From Methanobacteriota archaeon (GTDB taxonomy: Archaea; Thermoplasmatota; Poseidoniia; Poseidoniales; Thalassarchaeaceae), in contig JABIKU010000002.1 of NCBI GenBank assembly GCA_018654845.1, positions 1 to 64,000 of the forward strand: a DNA stretch of 64,000 nucleotides, given 5' to 3'. This document shows, piece by piece, positions 26,914-36,658 of this stretch. Under the pieces are notes generated by a model. It saw only the letters and a list, made by a program, of their open reading frames with translations, was not told the DNA's origin and made no database searches. Within the stretch, counting starts at the first letter, position 1; every line of letters starts with the position of its first letter. The position numbers and the translations under genes are program-made.

Positions 26914-29766
26914 TCAAATGAACGCAATTCCAGGTTCTAATGGGAAAGCAACTCTCGCCTTTCCTGCTACATCCTCGCCTTCGCCTACTGGATATGCTAT
27001 GATTGATTCGACACCGATTGTATTTGCGATGAACTGGGAGTTTAAGGTGATGAAATCGGCTTCGATAAGTCCGCTTAATACCAATGATTTTTGATTATTG
27101 GTCCAAGTTAAAATTCGGCCGCGCTTTTTCTTGCTTCCAGTAGTTAATGCCATCCACAATTGAAAAATTTCTCCTCGCAGTTGCTCATTATTGAAAATTG
27201 GAAGCGATATAAGATAATCTTGTCCTTGCTTCTTAAAATCAAAATTTTCATCAGATAATTTGAGGGCGTTTACTGCGAGTTCGATTTTCCAAGACGCAGC
27301 GGTTTGAACAATGCATTTTGTCACAGCGCCTTCAGTATGCCGTTCAGCTAATCCTTTGACATTTCTCGCCGAATCGATAAATTCGCGAAGATAGGATTCG
27401 AGCGCGAGAATTACAGAATCTTCTTCGAGTGGAGCGAGGTTTGGAATTACGAACTGTACCAATAATTTATCTTCACCCAATCGTTGCCAAAATTCCTCGG
27501 CAATATGAGGTGTAGCGGGAGCTAGCATTGGAATCCAATGGGTGAAAAATTCACGAGTTGTCGCAGCATTTGCTCCACCACGACGTAGGTACCATTGCCA
27601 ATCAGCGAGCATTTCAAAGTGACTAATCATCACGCCTTCACGTAGGCTTACAGCATCCATCGCTGCCCGCCAAGCGACGTGATGAGTACGTAGGCGAGCA
27701 AGTAACCAATTATCGATTTCAGAGGGAGATTCCCCTAAATGCAAGCCAGTGTTGATGGCATCAATTATGGCTAATACCTGTTTGTGATTAGCCAATACAG
27801 CATTGTCAGACCAATCCATGCCGGCCTCAGGATTTGCTCCGAAGAGGATGAACAAACGCACAGTATCGGCTCCAAATTTCTCAACCATCTCACCAGGAGC
27901 AACGGTGTTACCGAGTGATTTGCTCATCTTTGCAGATCGTGAACCAAGCGGTTTTCCACAACCAGGACAATCTTTATCGAAATTGTCGATGTGATATTCA
28001 GTATTACAATAAACACAAAACGGAGCCGGAGCATTCAGCATTCCTTGACAAACGAGAGTCCCGAAAGGTTCGGATACCTGATTCATTCCTTCATCTCTAG
28101 TCGCCTTCGTGAAGAAACGAGCATACAACAGATGCATCACTGCGTGTTCAATCCCACCGATGTACAAATCAACCCCCCCTTCGAGCCAATAATCGACGGC
28201 AGCGCGATCAAAAGGTGCTGATTCATTGTCAGCATCAGCGAAGCGCATGAAGTACCAAGACGAATCATAGAAAGTATCCATAGTGTCGGTTTCCCGACGT
28301 GCAGGACCACCGCACTGCGAGCAAGTCGTTGAAATGAAATCAGGATGTGAGGCCAGTGGGTTTCCGGATTGATCCTCACTGAATGTGACATCTAGGGGCA
28401 ACTCAATTGGCAAATCTGTAGAGTTTACTGGAACAACTCCACAATCCTCACAATGAACCATTGGAATTGGCGTACCCCAGAATCTCTGCCGGCTCAATAG
28501 CCAATCTTTCAATCGATATTGAATAGTCCCATGACCGGAATTTTCCTCCTCTAGAGCAGCAATAACTGCAGCCTTTGCATCATCGCCAAATAGGCCATCG
28601 AATTCAGGGCGGGAGGAATTAACCATCCAGCCAAGCCCGTCAAAGACAGGGTTTTCTTCAATGCCTTCACCACCCTCGCTCCTACACAACACGGGCTTGA
28701 TTGTAATTCCATATTTCTGAGCAAAATCATAGTCGCGCTGATCATGGCCAGGAACCGCCATAACAGCCCCAGTCCCATAACTTGCAACAACGAAATTTCC
28801 AGCATAGATTGGAACCTTTTCACCGTTCAAAGGATTTATTGCAAATCGGCCGAGTGGGACGCCTTTCTTTTCTTTCAGCATATTGATGCGCTCAAACTCA
28901 GAGAGTTTTGCGCACTCGTCAGCGAGTGCGCGCCAACCAGCCTCAAATTCTGTACCGACAACCAATTCTTCACAGAGTGGGTGTTCTGGAGAGAGGGTTA
29001 CGAAAGTGACACCAAAAATCGTGTCTGGGCGGGTGGTAAAGGCACCAATTACAGCGTCTGAGTCAGCGACTTTGAAGTCGATATGAGCACCGTGAGATCG
29101 GCCTATCCAATTACGTTGCATTGCCTTAACATTTTCAGGAAAAGCAATATTATCCAACTCATCGAGAAGTTCGTCAGCATAATTTGTCATTTTCAAAAAC
29201 CATTGTGCCATGTCTTTCTGCACAACTTCTAAACCGCATCTCCAACAACGATTATTCTTGACCTGTTCATTCGCCAAAACCGTATCACAATCATTGCACC
29301 AATTTACCGGTGCAAACCTTCGCTCGACCAATCCGCGTTCATAGAATTTGAGAAAAATTTCTTGATTCCATTTGTAATAATTTGAATCAGAAGTCGCAAA
29401 CACTCTGCTCCAATCATACGAATATCCCATCCGTTCCTGATCTGCTCGGATACTCGTAATATTTCTATGAGTTACTACATGAGGATGCCCTCCCTCCTTT
29501 TTCGCAGCATTTTCTGCGGGCATACCAAACGAATCGTATCCCATCGGATAGAGGACATTTTTGCCCATCAAACGCTGAAAGCGTGCCATAGCATCGCCGA
29601 TAGAATAGTTTCGAACATGACCCATATGCATGCTGCCAGATGGGTAAGGAAACATTTCAAGGCAGTAGAATTTCTCTTTTGATTCATCGACGCTTGCTGA
29701 AAAAGCATCGGATGCAACCCAAGCTTGCTGCCACTTCGATTCGATTTCAGCAGAATCATATGTCAT
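26914..29766 (-). CDS. leuS: Leucine--tRNA ligase, bacterial type
   Basis: CLEMFPYPSGSMHMGHVRNYSIGDAMARFQRLMGKNVLYPMGYDSFGMPAENAA, SYDWSRVFATSD, zinc knuckle CNDCDTVL..CWRCG, DTFYDSSWYFMRF, KMSKSLGNTVAPGEMVEKFGADTVR. Confidence 0.97.
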   Translation of the reverse strand: MTYDSAEIESKWQQAWVASDAFSASVDESKEKFYCLEMFPYPSGSMHMGHVRNYSIGDAMARFQRLMGKNVLYPMGYDSFGMPAENAAKKEGGHPHVVTHRNITSIRADQERMGYSYDWSRVFATSDSNYYKWNQEIFLKFYERGLVERRFAPVNWCNDCDTVLANEQVKNNRCWRCGLEVVQKDMAQWFLKMTNYADELLDELDNIAFPENVKAMQRNWIGRSHGAHIDFKVADSDAVIGAFTTRPDTIFGVTFVTLSPEHPLCEELVVGTEFEAGWRALADECAKLSEFERINMLKEKKGVPLGRFAINPLNGEKVPIYAGNFVVASYGTGAVMAVPGHDQRDYDFAQKYGITIKPVLCRSEGGEGIEENPVFDGLGWMVNSSRPEFDGLFGDDAKAAVIAALEEENSGHGTIQYRLKDWLLSRQRFWGTPIPMVHCEDCGVVPVNSTDLPIELPLDVTFSEDQSGNPLASHPDFISTTCSQCGGPARRETDTMDTFYDSSWYFMRFADADNESAPFDRAAVDYWLEGGVDLYIGGIEHAVMHLLYARFFTKATRDEGMNQVSEPFGTLVCQGMLNAPAPFCVYCNTEYHIDNFDKDCPGCGKPLGSRSAKMSKSLGNTVAPGEMVEKFGADTVRLFILFGANPEAGMDWSDNAVLANHKQVLAIIDAINTGLHLGESPSEIDNWLLARLRTHHVAWRAAMDAVSLREGVMISHFEMLADWQWYLRRGGANAATTREFFTHWIPMLAPATPHIAEEFWQRLGEDKLLVQFVIPNLAPLEEDSVILALESYLREFIDSARNVKGLAERHTEGAVTKCIVQTAASWKIELAVNALKLSDENFDFKKQGQDYLISLPIFNNEQLRGEIFQLWMALTTGSKKKRGRILTWTNNQKSLVLSGLIEADFITLNSQFIANTIGVESIIAYPVGEGEDVAGKARVAFPLEPGIAFI

Positions 29767-29790
29767 TTTTTCATTCCCTTGGATTTCTTT

Positions 29791-29890
29791 GGGAGCCTTT
29801 AGGCTCCCTGCAGAAGCAGTATAACGGGCGCGAGCCCGCCATCTCGGCGTAGTGAAGCGGACATTTGTGCCACAAGCCGGCCTCGCGAGG
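29791..29890 (-). promoter_or_regulatory. Candidate structured leader upstream of leuS
   Basis: GGGAGCC-TTTA-GGCTCCC (29791-29808), CGGGC-GCGA-GCCCG (29825-29838) and palindrome CCTCGCGAGG (29881-29890) in the intergenic region. Confidence 0.4.
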
Positions 29891-29936
29891 TCTCGATTTG
29901 AACACTTGCCTAATTAAACTGGAAAATTGGGCGAAG

Positions 29937-30206
29937 TCAGCAACACTTTGCAGCAGGTTCACTGCAAGATCCCGAATCAGAGGATGAAGAGTGATCGATG
30001 AAGGGTTCATCACAAATATCGATTAGTGTTTCTGCTTCTGGATAATACCCATCGGGGTAGGCACAACAGACCGCCATTATTCCCTCTGGAGTTTGTAATA
30101 CTTTGCCGGTATAATTGTGATCTCGAAGATATTGTTCTGCATCATTTGGAGTCTCAAAATATCTTGTACACTTGCTCGCAATCCATTCGCCCCATTTGTC
30201 TTCCAT
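29937..30206 (-). CDS. Small conserved-looking protein with Cys-rich C-terminal tail (start uncertain)
   Basis: MEDKWGEWIASKCTRYFETPNDAEQYLRDHNYTGKVLQTPEGIMAVCCAYPDGYYPEAETLIDICDEPF...SGSCSEPAAKCC; the upstream part of the 182-aa ORF overlaps the MBL gene antisense and is probably spurious. Confidence 0.5.
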   Translation of the reverse strand: MEDKWGEWIASKCTRYFETPNDAEQYLRDHNYTGKVLQTPEGIMAVCCAYPDGYYPEAETLIDICDEPFIDHSSSSDSGSCSEPAAKCC

Positions 30207-30294
30207 GAACTCAACTGGCGATTTATTTGTTTTCAATACTTCGGAAAAAAAAGAATCGCCACGCTCAAGCGCAAGAGTGGCTTCGCCTAACTTG

Positions 30295-31047
30295 ATGCTG
30301 GCGAATGGTGAGTTCGATATCCGCGATGGTGGTAACGGAATCGAAGTTTGGGTCACCCAAATGGGTGAATACATGAACATGAATACTGGTTGGATTGACC
30401 GTGCTTCTGGCACGGTTGCAATCATCGACCCATTCGACTCCACTCGCTGGGTTGAAGCCCTCGCAGCTGAAGGGTTGCGCCCCACTCATCTGCTTTACAC
30501 GCACACTCACAGAGACCATACTGCGGGCTATGATGAGATGAAGAAATTGGTCCCTGATGTCGAGGTTTGGGCTCATCGAGAAGCTGTTTCTGGAGATTAT
30601 CTAAATAACTATGTTTTTGGAGAAATTGCTGCCGACTCTGAGTGGATTAATCCAGCAAACTCAACGGTAAAATGGTCGGCAGGTGGGATCACATTGGGAA
30701 TTACTCACTCACCAGGACACGCCCCCGGCCATGTAACGATTCATGGCTACGGCGTTTACCATGCTGGTGATTTGCTTTTCACCGCAGCATCTGGAAGGGT
30801 TGACCTAGCTGGCTCAGACCCGACTGCACAGTGGTTCAGCGTACTCTTCGCCCGCGGGCTGCTACGGGCTTTACCCGCTAATTGGCGGCTTATTCCAGGC
30901 CACCGATACGATTGGGTAGATGGTTCAACTCCAGATTGGGTTAGCCTTGAGCAAGCCCTTGCCTACAATTACGCATTGAATGCTAAAGAATTGGAATTAT
31001 TCGAACAGTTACCGTTTCAGCGATTTGATGATGATATTGCAAATTAA
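30295..31047 (+). CDS. MBL-fold metallo-hydrolase
   Basis: THTHRDHTAGYDEM (HxHxDH), HSPGHAPGHVTIH, YHAGDLLFTAASGRVDLAGSD, LIPGHRYDW. Confidence 0.92.
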   Translation: MLANGEFDIRDGGNGIEVWVTQMGEYMNMNTGWIDRASGTVAIIDPFDSTRWVEALAAEGLRPTHLLYTHTHRDHTAGYDEMKKLVPDVEVWAHREAVSGDYLNNYVFGEIAADSEWINPANSTVKWSAGGITLGITHSPGHAPGHVTIHGYGVYHAGDLLFTAASGRVDLAGSDPTAQWFSVLFARGLLRALPANWRLIPGHRYDWVDGSTPDWVSLEQALAYNYALNAKELELFEQLPFQRFDDDIAN

Positions 31048-31147
31048 CCGTTTTTTGATTAATTTGAAAGAATTATTTTGAAATTAGTATTATTTTCTCA
31101 TAGCATAGTAAATGCGAAGCATAAAAACACCCGGGTTAGACGAACTG

Positions 31148-31170
31148 CTCCCCCTTATGGGGGGAGGTGA
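31148..31170 (+). promoter_or_regulatory. Hairpin sequestering the Shine-Dalgarno of the PFOR gene
   Basis: CTCCCCC (31148-31154) TTATG GGGGGAG (31160-31166); SD-like GGAGGTGA 31163-31170; ATG at 31175. Confidence 0.5.
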
Positions 31171-31174
31171 CCAT

Positions 31175-33103
31175 ATGGCTGCTAAACCGAAATACCCGGG
31201 CATCCCAACAACTGCGGATGGTGCAACTAATGTTGTCCATGTTGAAACCAATATTACCGAAGGTTCAGCAGCCTATCCCATTACACCTTCGACTACAATG
31301 GGGGTAGGTTATGGTGATGCTGTTTCAAATGGAAAAAAGAACATTTGGGGAACTCCGCTGGTCTTCCTTCAACCAGAGTCTGAACATTCAAGCGCTTCCG
31401 CTGCTGAAGGATACCAATTAGCTGGAGGAAGAGGTACAAATTTCACTTCAGGTCAAGGATTAATTTTGATGAAAGAGGTTCTTTACGTTATCAGTGGTAA
31501 AAGATTACCAATCGTATTTCACATTGGCTCGCGCGCTATGACGAGTCATTCGCTGAATGTTCACGCAGGTCATGACGATATCATGGGTGTTGCCGATGTA
31601 GGATGGGGGATAATTTTTGCAAGGAATGCAACTGAAGCAGGTGACCTAGCACTAATCGCTCGCCGAGCAGCTGAAAACTCAGATACCCCGTTTTTCAGCG
31701 TTCAAGATGGGTTTTTGACCACTCATACAATCGAAAATGTGCTTCAATGTGAACCTGAATTGATGAAAGAATATATCGCTGACCCAGCAGATAATCTTCG
31801 AAATTTAATCGATCCATTCAATCCGATAATGACTGGAATTGTTCAGAATCAAGATTCCTACATGAAAGGGAAAATTGCTCAACGCCACTTCACTGACACA
31901 GTGAAGCCAGCTCTTGAAGAGGCTATGGCTACATTCACCGAACTCACGGGACGACCATATTCACTCGTTGATGGCTATCAAATGGATGATGCTGAATACG
32001 CCATCATTGGAATTGGTTCAATGATTGAGACGACAACCACTGTTGTCGACCAATTACGCGCCAAAGGAGAAAAAGTTGGTTGCGTACACATCACTTGCTT
32101 CCGTCCATTCCCTGGTGCAGAAATTGTCGAAATGATTTCTGGATGTAAGGCAGTAGCTATTCTTGAGAGAATGGATGACCCGTTAAGTCAATCAAATCCA
32201 CTTACGATGGAAATCAAATCATCGATTGCCGATGCAATACAAGGTGCAGAAGGCTATCCAAAAATCGATTCCATGCCAATTATGCATTCTGGCTCGTATG
32301 GACTTGGTAGTCGAGATGTTACGAGTGGAGATCTCGCAGCTGTTTTCGAAAAATTAACAAATTCGAATTCACCTGAATATTTCTCACTCGGAATCGAGCA
32401 TGAAACAGCACTCAATCCAATTGACGGCCTTGATGGTCGCCCAGATGGGGCTTTTTCGATGCGTGGCCATAGCGTTGGTGGGTTTGGCAGTGTTACAACT
32501 AACAAAATCATTGCCAGTGTTTCTGAGGATTTATTTGGTAAAACCGTTCAAGCCTATCCTAAATATGGCAGTGAAAAGAAAGGCTTGCCAACCAATTTCT
32601 ATCTGACAATCGCTGATGAAAGAATCAGAATTCATCACGAACTCGATATTCTGGATTTCGTTGCAGTTCAAGATATCAATGCTTTCGATACGAGCTATCC
32701 ACTCAGCGGATTGCGAGATGGTGGCACGATTTTCATTCAATCAAAATCTCAAAGTATAGCCGAATTAATGGCAGAATTGCCTGCACAAACCGTTGATGAA
32801 ATTATTGCAAGAAAAATTCGCGTGCTCTATATTGATACCGCTGCAATCGCACGTAATGTTACAACATCAACCGACCTCATCATCAGAATGCAGGGAATTG
32901 TCTTACTTGGAATATTCCTTCGCAGCACGCCATTCGCTCAAGGCATGCCAGAGAGCGCTCTTTATGCATCCATAGAGAAGAGTTTGCGTAAATATTTCGG
33001 CAAGCGCGGCGAGAAAGTCGTTCAAGAAAATCTCACTTGCGTTCGGCGCGGCTATGAAGAAGTCAATATTTGCGAACCAGAAATGATGGGGGTAAAAGTA
33101 TGA
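31175..33103 (+). CDS. Pyruvate:ferredoxin (2-oxoacid:acceptor) oxidoreductase, alpha/gamma (NifJ N-terminal-like) polypeptide
   Basis: ETNITEGSAAYPITPSTTMGVGYGD...FLQPESEHSSASAAEGYQLAGGRGTNFTSGQGLILMKEVLYVISGKRLPIVFHIGSRAMTSHSLNVHAGHDDIM. SD GGAGGTGA supports the start at 31175 rather than 31112. Confidence 0.92.
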   Translation: MAAKPKYPGIPTTADGATNVVHVETNITEGSAAYPITPSTTMGVGYGDAVSNGKKNIWGTPLVFLQPESEHSSASAAEGYQLAGGRGTNFTSGQGLILMKEVLYVISGKRLPIVFHIGSRAMTSHSLNVHAGHDDIMGVADVGWGIIFARNATEAGDLALIARRAAENSDTPFFSVQDGFLTTHTIENVLQCEPELMKEYIADPADNLRNLIDPFNPIMTGIVQNQDSYMKGKIAQRHFTDTVKPALEEAMATFTELTGRPYSLVDGYQMDDAEYAIIGIGSMIETTTTVVDQLRAKGEKVGCVHITCFRPFPGAEIVEMISGCKAVAILERMDDPLSQSNPLTMEIKSSIADAIQGAEGYPKIDSMPIMHSGSYGLGSRDVTSGDLAAVFEKLTNSNSPEYFSLGIEHETALNPIDGLDGRPDGAFSMRGHSVGGFGSVTTNKIIASVSEDLFGKTVQAYPKYGSEKKGLPTNFYLTIADERIRIHHELDILDFVAVQDINAFDTSYPLSGLRDGGTIFIQSKSQSIAELMAELPAQTVDEIIARKIRVLYIDTAAIARNVTTSTDLIIRMQGIVLLGIFLRSTPFAQGMPESALYASIEKSLRKYFGKRGEKVVQENLTCVRRGYEEVNICEPEMMGVKV

Positions 33104-34713
33104 CTTTGACCGACCCTAATCCTGCGCGAAAAAAATCTGCCCACGATAAGGATTTCTTCAATCTTGAAGATTTCGAACAAAGAATTGTTGGATCTTACAA
33201 TCAAGGTAATGCATCATCTAGTTTACCTGCAGATGCAGTTCATGCTCGGTCGCTAATTGGACCTGGTTCTGGCGTTCACAGGGATTTCTCTTACATCGCC
33301 ACAGAAATCCCTGAATTCATTGCTGACCAATGTGTTGGATGCATGGATTGTGTAACAATGTGCCCAGATACTGCAATTCTTGGCAAGGTAGTAAGTGAAG
33401 AAACCCTTGAAGAAGGTCTTCTTGGTATGAGTGAAGAGGCTGCTGAAGCGATGCAAGAAATGTGGCCACGCGTCAATAAATATTGGCGAAACCGAGAGAA
33501 AAAAGGCCAAACGCCTGGCAGATTTGGAATATTTATTGACCCGAGCAAGTGCAAGGGTTGCGCAGAATGTGTCGATGTTTGTGGTTCAAAGAATGCTCTT
33601 ACAATGGTTACGAAAGAAAAGAAAGGACCTGAACAGCATCGAGCAGATTGGGATTTTTATACAAGCCTTGGCGATACGGATCAAGATTTTGTTAATGAAA
33701 AATCAGTCATAGATATAATGTTGAAAGAAAAATCTCTTCTCTATGTTGGAGGTGCTGGTTCATGTGCTGGATGTGGTGAAGCTACCGCACTTAGAATGAT
33801 GGCCGCAGCAACCGGTTACGATTATGGCGCCGAAAATTTTGGTATTGTAAATTCAACGGGCTGCTCGACTGTTTATGGCTCGACATATCCGTACAATCCA
33901 TGGTCAGTACCTTGGACAAACTCTCTTTTCGAAAATGGACCAACAGATGCGATGGGTGTCCGTGCGCGTTGGGATCAAATCGGTTGGGAGCAAAAGAAAC
34001 TCTGGGTCATCGGCGGCGATGGCGCACTCTATGACATCGGATTTGGTGCATTATCGAGAATGTTATCTAGTGGAATGGACATTAAAGTCCTCGTATTAGA
34101 TACTCAAGTTTACTCGAATACTGGAGGACAGGCCTCGACAGCAACTTTTACTGGTCAAAATGCAAAAATGCAGGCTCATGGTTCAGCAATCGCTGGAAAA
34201 CAAGAGTTCAGAAAAGAACTCGGTGCAATCGCTGCGATGCACCCTCACACTTACGTTGCCCAAACTGTAACTAGTTTACCCAACCACTTCTATCGTGTTA
34301 TTCGAGAAGCGAATGAGTTCAATGGTCCTGCCGTAGTTTCAGTTTATACTACCTGTCAGCCTGAACACGGGGTAGCTGACAATGCTAGTTATGAGCGCTC
34401 TAATATGGCATTGAAAACTCGAACTTGGCCTATTTTTGTACACGATCCAAGAAAGGGACCACGCTTCCAAGATTGTTGGGATTTGCGTGGAAACCCAAGT
34501 CCGAGAAATGACTGGCATCGAGTGAAAGATGAAAATGGTGAATTTCAAGAATTGAAATTCAGAGATTTCGCTATCGGTGAAGGAAGATTTGGTAAGCAAT
34601 TCAGTAAAGACGGTACCCCCTCAGAAACAATTCTAGTCGGAGAAAATGATCGTCTGGCTTTTTGGAATCGGTTACAAGACATGGCTGGAATCGAAAGAAA
34701 AATCGAAGAATAA
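33100..34713 (+). CDS. Pyruvate:ferredoxin oxidoreductase, ferredoxin + TPP-binding (beta) polypeptide
   Basis: Two 4Fe-4S motifs (CVGCMDCVTMCPDTA; CKGCAECVDVCGSKNAL) and CAGCGEATALRMMAAATG...WVIGGDGALYDIGFGALSRMLSSGMDIKVLVLDTQVYSNTGGQAS. Overlaps the upstream gene (ATGA). Confidence 0.95.
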   Translation: MTLTDPNPARKKSAHDKDFFNLEDFEQRIVGSYNQGNASSSLPADAVHARSLIGPGSGVHRDFSYIATEIPEFIADQCVGCMDCVTMCPDTAILGKVVSEETLEEGLLGMSEEAAEAMQEMWPRVNKYWRNREKKGQTPGRFGIFIDPSKCKGCAECVDVCGSKNALTMVTKEKKGPEQHRADWDFYTSLGDTDQDFVNEKSVIDIMLKEKSLLYVGGAGSCAGCGEATALRMMAAATGYDYGAENFGIVNSTGCSTVYGSTYPYNPWSVPWTNSLFENGPTDAMGVRARWDQIGWEQKKLWVIGGDGALYDIGFGALSRMLSSGMDIKVLVLDTQVYSNTGGQASTATFTGQNAKMQAHGSAIAGKQEFRKELGAIAAMHPHTYVAQTVTSLPNHFYRVIREANEFNGPAVVSVYTTCQPEHGVADNASYERSNMALKTRTWPIFVHDPRKGPRFQDCWDLRGNPSPRNDWHRVKDENGEFQELKFRDFAIGEGRFGKQFSKDGTPSETILVGENDRLAFWNRLQDMAGIERKIEE

Positions 34714-34719
34714 CAATGG

Positions 34720-35298
34720 TCAGGGCTTGCCCGGCCCAACTTGAATGACATGACATTCATGCACGGTTCGGACTCCGGCAACGGTAACTGCAGAATCTCC
34801 TGAGACACAGCGCTCACCATTCCAATCTCGCACTGTCTGCAAAACTGTTCCTTGACCTGCGAGATTGAGTGGGTCAACCTTCAATTCAATCATCATCGAT
34901 TCTGCCTCCCCCATCCATGATAAAACGGCGTTGATTGATTTTCTAGCAAACCCGTGGCGTTGGGCAGAACTCCGAACCCAATAACCAAGATTCCATTTGG
35001 CTACGCTTGAGCGAGTGACATTATCGTAACCAATTAGTCCAAGAAATCCATTATCCCAAGGACGAATCATCGCCCAATGATGCATTCTTCCAGTGCGCCC
35101 CAATCTCTCACTCTCTTCTAGAAAATCTTCAATTTGAGGTGGAATGGAGCGTTCTGGATTTATCCAAGGCATCGCCCTGCTAACTTCCGGCCAAGTTTCT
35201 TCAAATGCTTCAATCAATTCCTCTGCATAATCCAACTTGACCGGTCGTAATACCAAGTTGTCATCGATACGGATTGAACTCGTCGTCCGCCGTACCAT
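34720..35298 (-). CDS. GNAT-family N-acetyltransferase (RimJ/RimL-like)
   Basis: LVLRPVKLDYAEELIEAFEETWPEVSRAMPW...GFLGLIGYDNVTRSSVAKWNLGYWVRSSAQRHGFARKSINAVLSW. Confidence 0.85.
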   Translation of the reverse strand: MVRRTTSSIRIDDNLVLRPVKLDYAEELIEAFEETWPEVSRAMPWINPERSIPPQIEDFLEESERLGRTGRMHHWAMIRPWDNGFLGLIGYDNVTRSSVAKWNLGYWVRSSAQRHGFARKSINAVLSWMGEAESMMIELKVDPLNLAGQGTVLQTVRDWNGERCVSGDSAVTVAGVRTVHECHVIQVGPGKP

Positions 35299-35351
35299 AT
35301 CGACATGGAGTTAGACCTCAGACATCAGGGCTACGGAAAGAAGATGCCTAT

Positions 35352-36521
35352 TCATGGTCGCAATTTAGATTTAGCAAGTCTGATATTTGAGTCGTTTGGG
35401 TAATTATTTTCGGCCATTGTTAGCATTTTATCAACCGATTGTGAACGACCAATTCTCTGCAATAAAGCTCCGATTGGATAGATTAATTTCGTCCGCTCAC
35501 CCAGATGTGGGCCAACCTCATCAAGCAACGTCGTTGCTTGAGCTGTATTCTTAGCCCGAGCTGCTTCCATCGCCGATTTTACCGCCAATGCAACCTTTCG
35601 ATCTGGCCATTCTTCCTGTTGATCCCATGGCCAGTAATTCATCTGAGGTTTTGACGCTGAAGTTAGGATATTATTGCCGGAAATAGGTGGTATTTTCGGA
35701 GGAGATGGGATCGATGGAATTTGAGGGGGAGGGGGGATGTTTGGAGGAGGAGGGATTGGTGCAGGTTCCGGTTCTGGTTCAAGTTCTTCTTCACCGAGAA
35801 TTCTCGATGTTAGATCAGCTTTTGTTCCCTCGGTTGAAAGCCCTTCTTGAGTTGCGATTGAAATCAATTCATTCTTCGGTTTCTTCATTAAATTCGTGAA
35901 AGAAAATGGTTCAGGTTCAGGCTCAGGTTCCGGTTCAGGTTCAGACTCAAGTTCAGGCTCAGGTTCCGGTTCAGGTTCGGGCTCAGGTTCGGGCTCAGGC
36001 TCGGATTCAGGTTTCGATTCTGGTACACCCACCGGTTGAATCAATTCTAATTTCTTATGTTGAATAACTTCTAAAGGTTCCAATTCTTCATCAGGAATTT
36101 CAAACTTTGTCACGAATTCAGGAGCATCCTCTGGTTTGAGATCATAATCTTCTTCTTCTTCATCTACGGGTTCAGGATGGTCGACTGTCATCGCAAGTAT
36201 TGGATCTCCTTTCATGATAACTCCATTGTCATCACCATATTGTTGAATATCGATTGTGACATCATCGATTTCAAAGGTCATCTTCGACCAATCTATGATT
36301 TCTTCTTCATTTTCTTTATCTATATCGGCTAGCAGTTCATCGAATAGGTTTCCTGCATCCGCCTCGGCTACTGTCGCATCTTGCTGATGAGCCGCCTTCT
36401 GAAGTTGGTATTGACAAGTGCTACAACTCTCAGCATCGACTGAGTTTTTTTGTTGACAAAGGGGGCACTCAATGCCGGTTTCTTCCTCCTTTCTCCACTT
36501 TTTGAAACGGTCAAAGACCAT
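35352..36521 (-). CDS. Zinc-ribbon / (EP)n-repeat / SAP-like domain protein
   Basis: N-term [18 protein letters not shown]; long EPEPEPEP stretch; [36 protein letters not shown] is SAP-like. Confidence 0.7.
   Translation of the reverse strand: MVFDRFKKWRKEEETGIECPLCQQKNSVDAESCSTCQYQLQKAAHQQDATVAEADAGNLFDELLADIDKENEEEIIDWSKMTFEIDDVTIDIQQYGDDNGVIMKGDPILAMTVDHPEPVDEEEEDYDLKPEDAPEFVTKFEIPDEELEPLEVIQHKKLELIQPVGVPESKPESEPEPEPEPEPEPEPEPELESEPEPEPEPEPEPFSFTNLMKKPKNELISIATQEGLSTEGTKADLTSRILGEEELEPEPEPAPIPPPPNIPPPPQIPSIPSPPKIPPISGNNILTSASKPQMNYWPWDQQEEWPDRKVALAVKSAMEAARAKNTAQATTLLDEVGPHLGERTKLIYPIGALLQRIGRSQSVDKMLTMAENNYPNDSNIRLAKSKLRP
35907..36012 (-). repeat. Hexanucleotide Glu-Pro codon repeat
   Basis: Degenerate (ggttca/ggctca/ggttcc)n on the + strand encodes EPEPEP...ELESEPEP on the - strand. 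Confidence 0.8.
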
Positions 36522-36658
36522 GGTACACCCCGTATGACGTTTACACTCGCGAAAACATTCCGTATAATCCTCACTCGGTCATGGACTATCCATAGTAGGG
36601 GTGACTACGAAGAAAACTCACGAGAAAGCGTGATGAGTTTGATTGGTCACGAAGGGGC

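Noticed and set aside
29840-29910. Possible tRNA near leuS (minus-strand GTTCAAATC resembles a T-loop)
   Set aside because: No compatible acceptor/T-arm pairing, and too little space before the neighbouring CDS.
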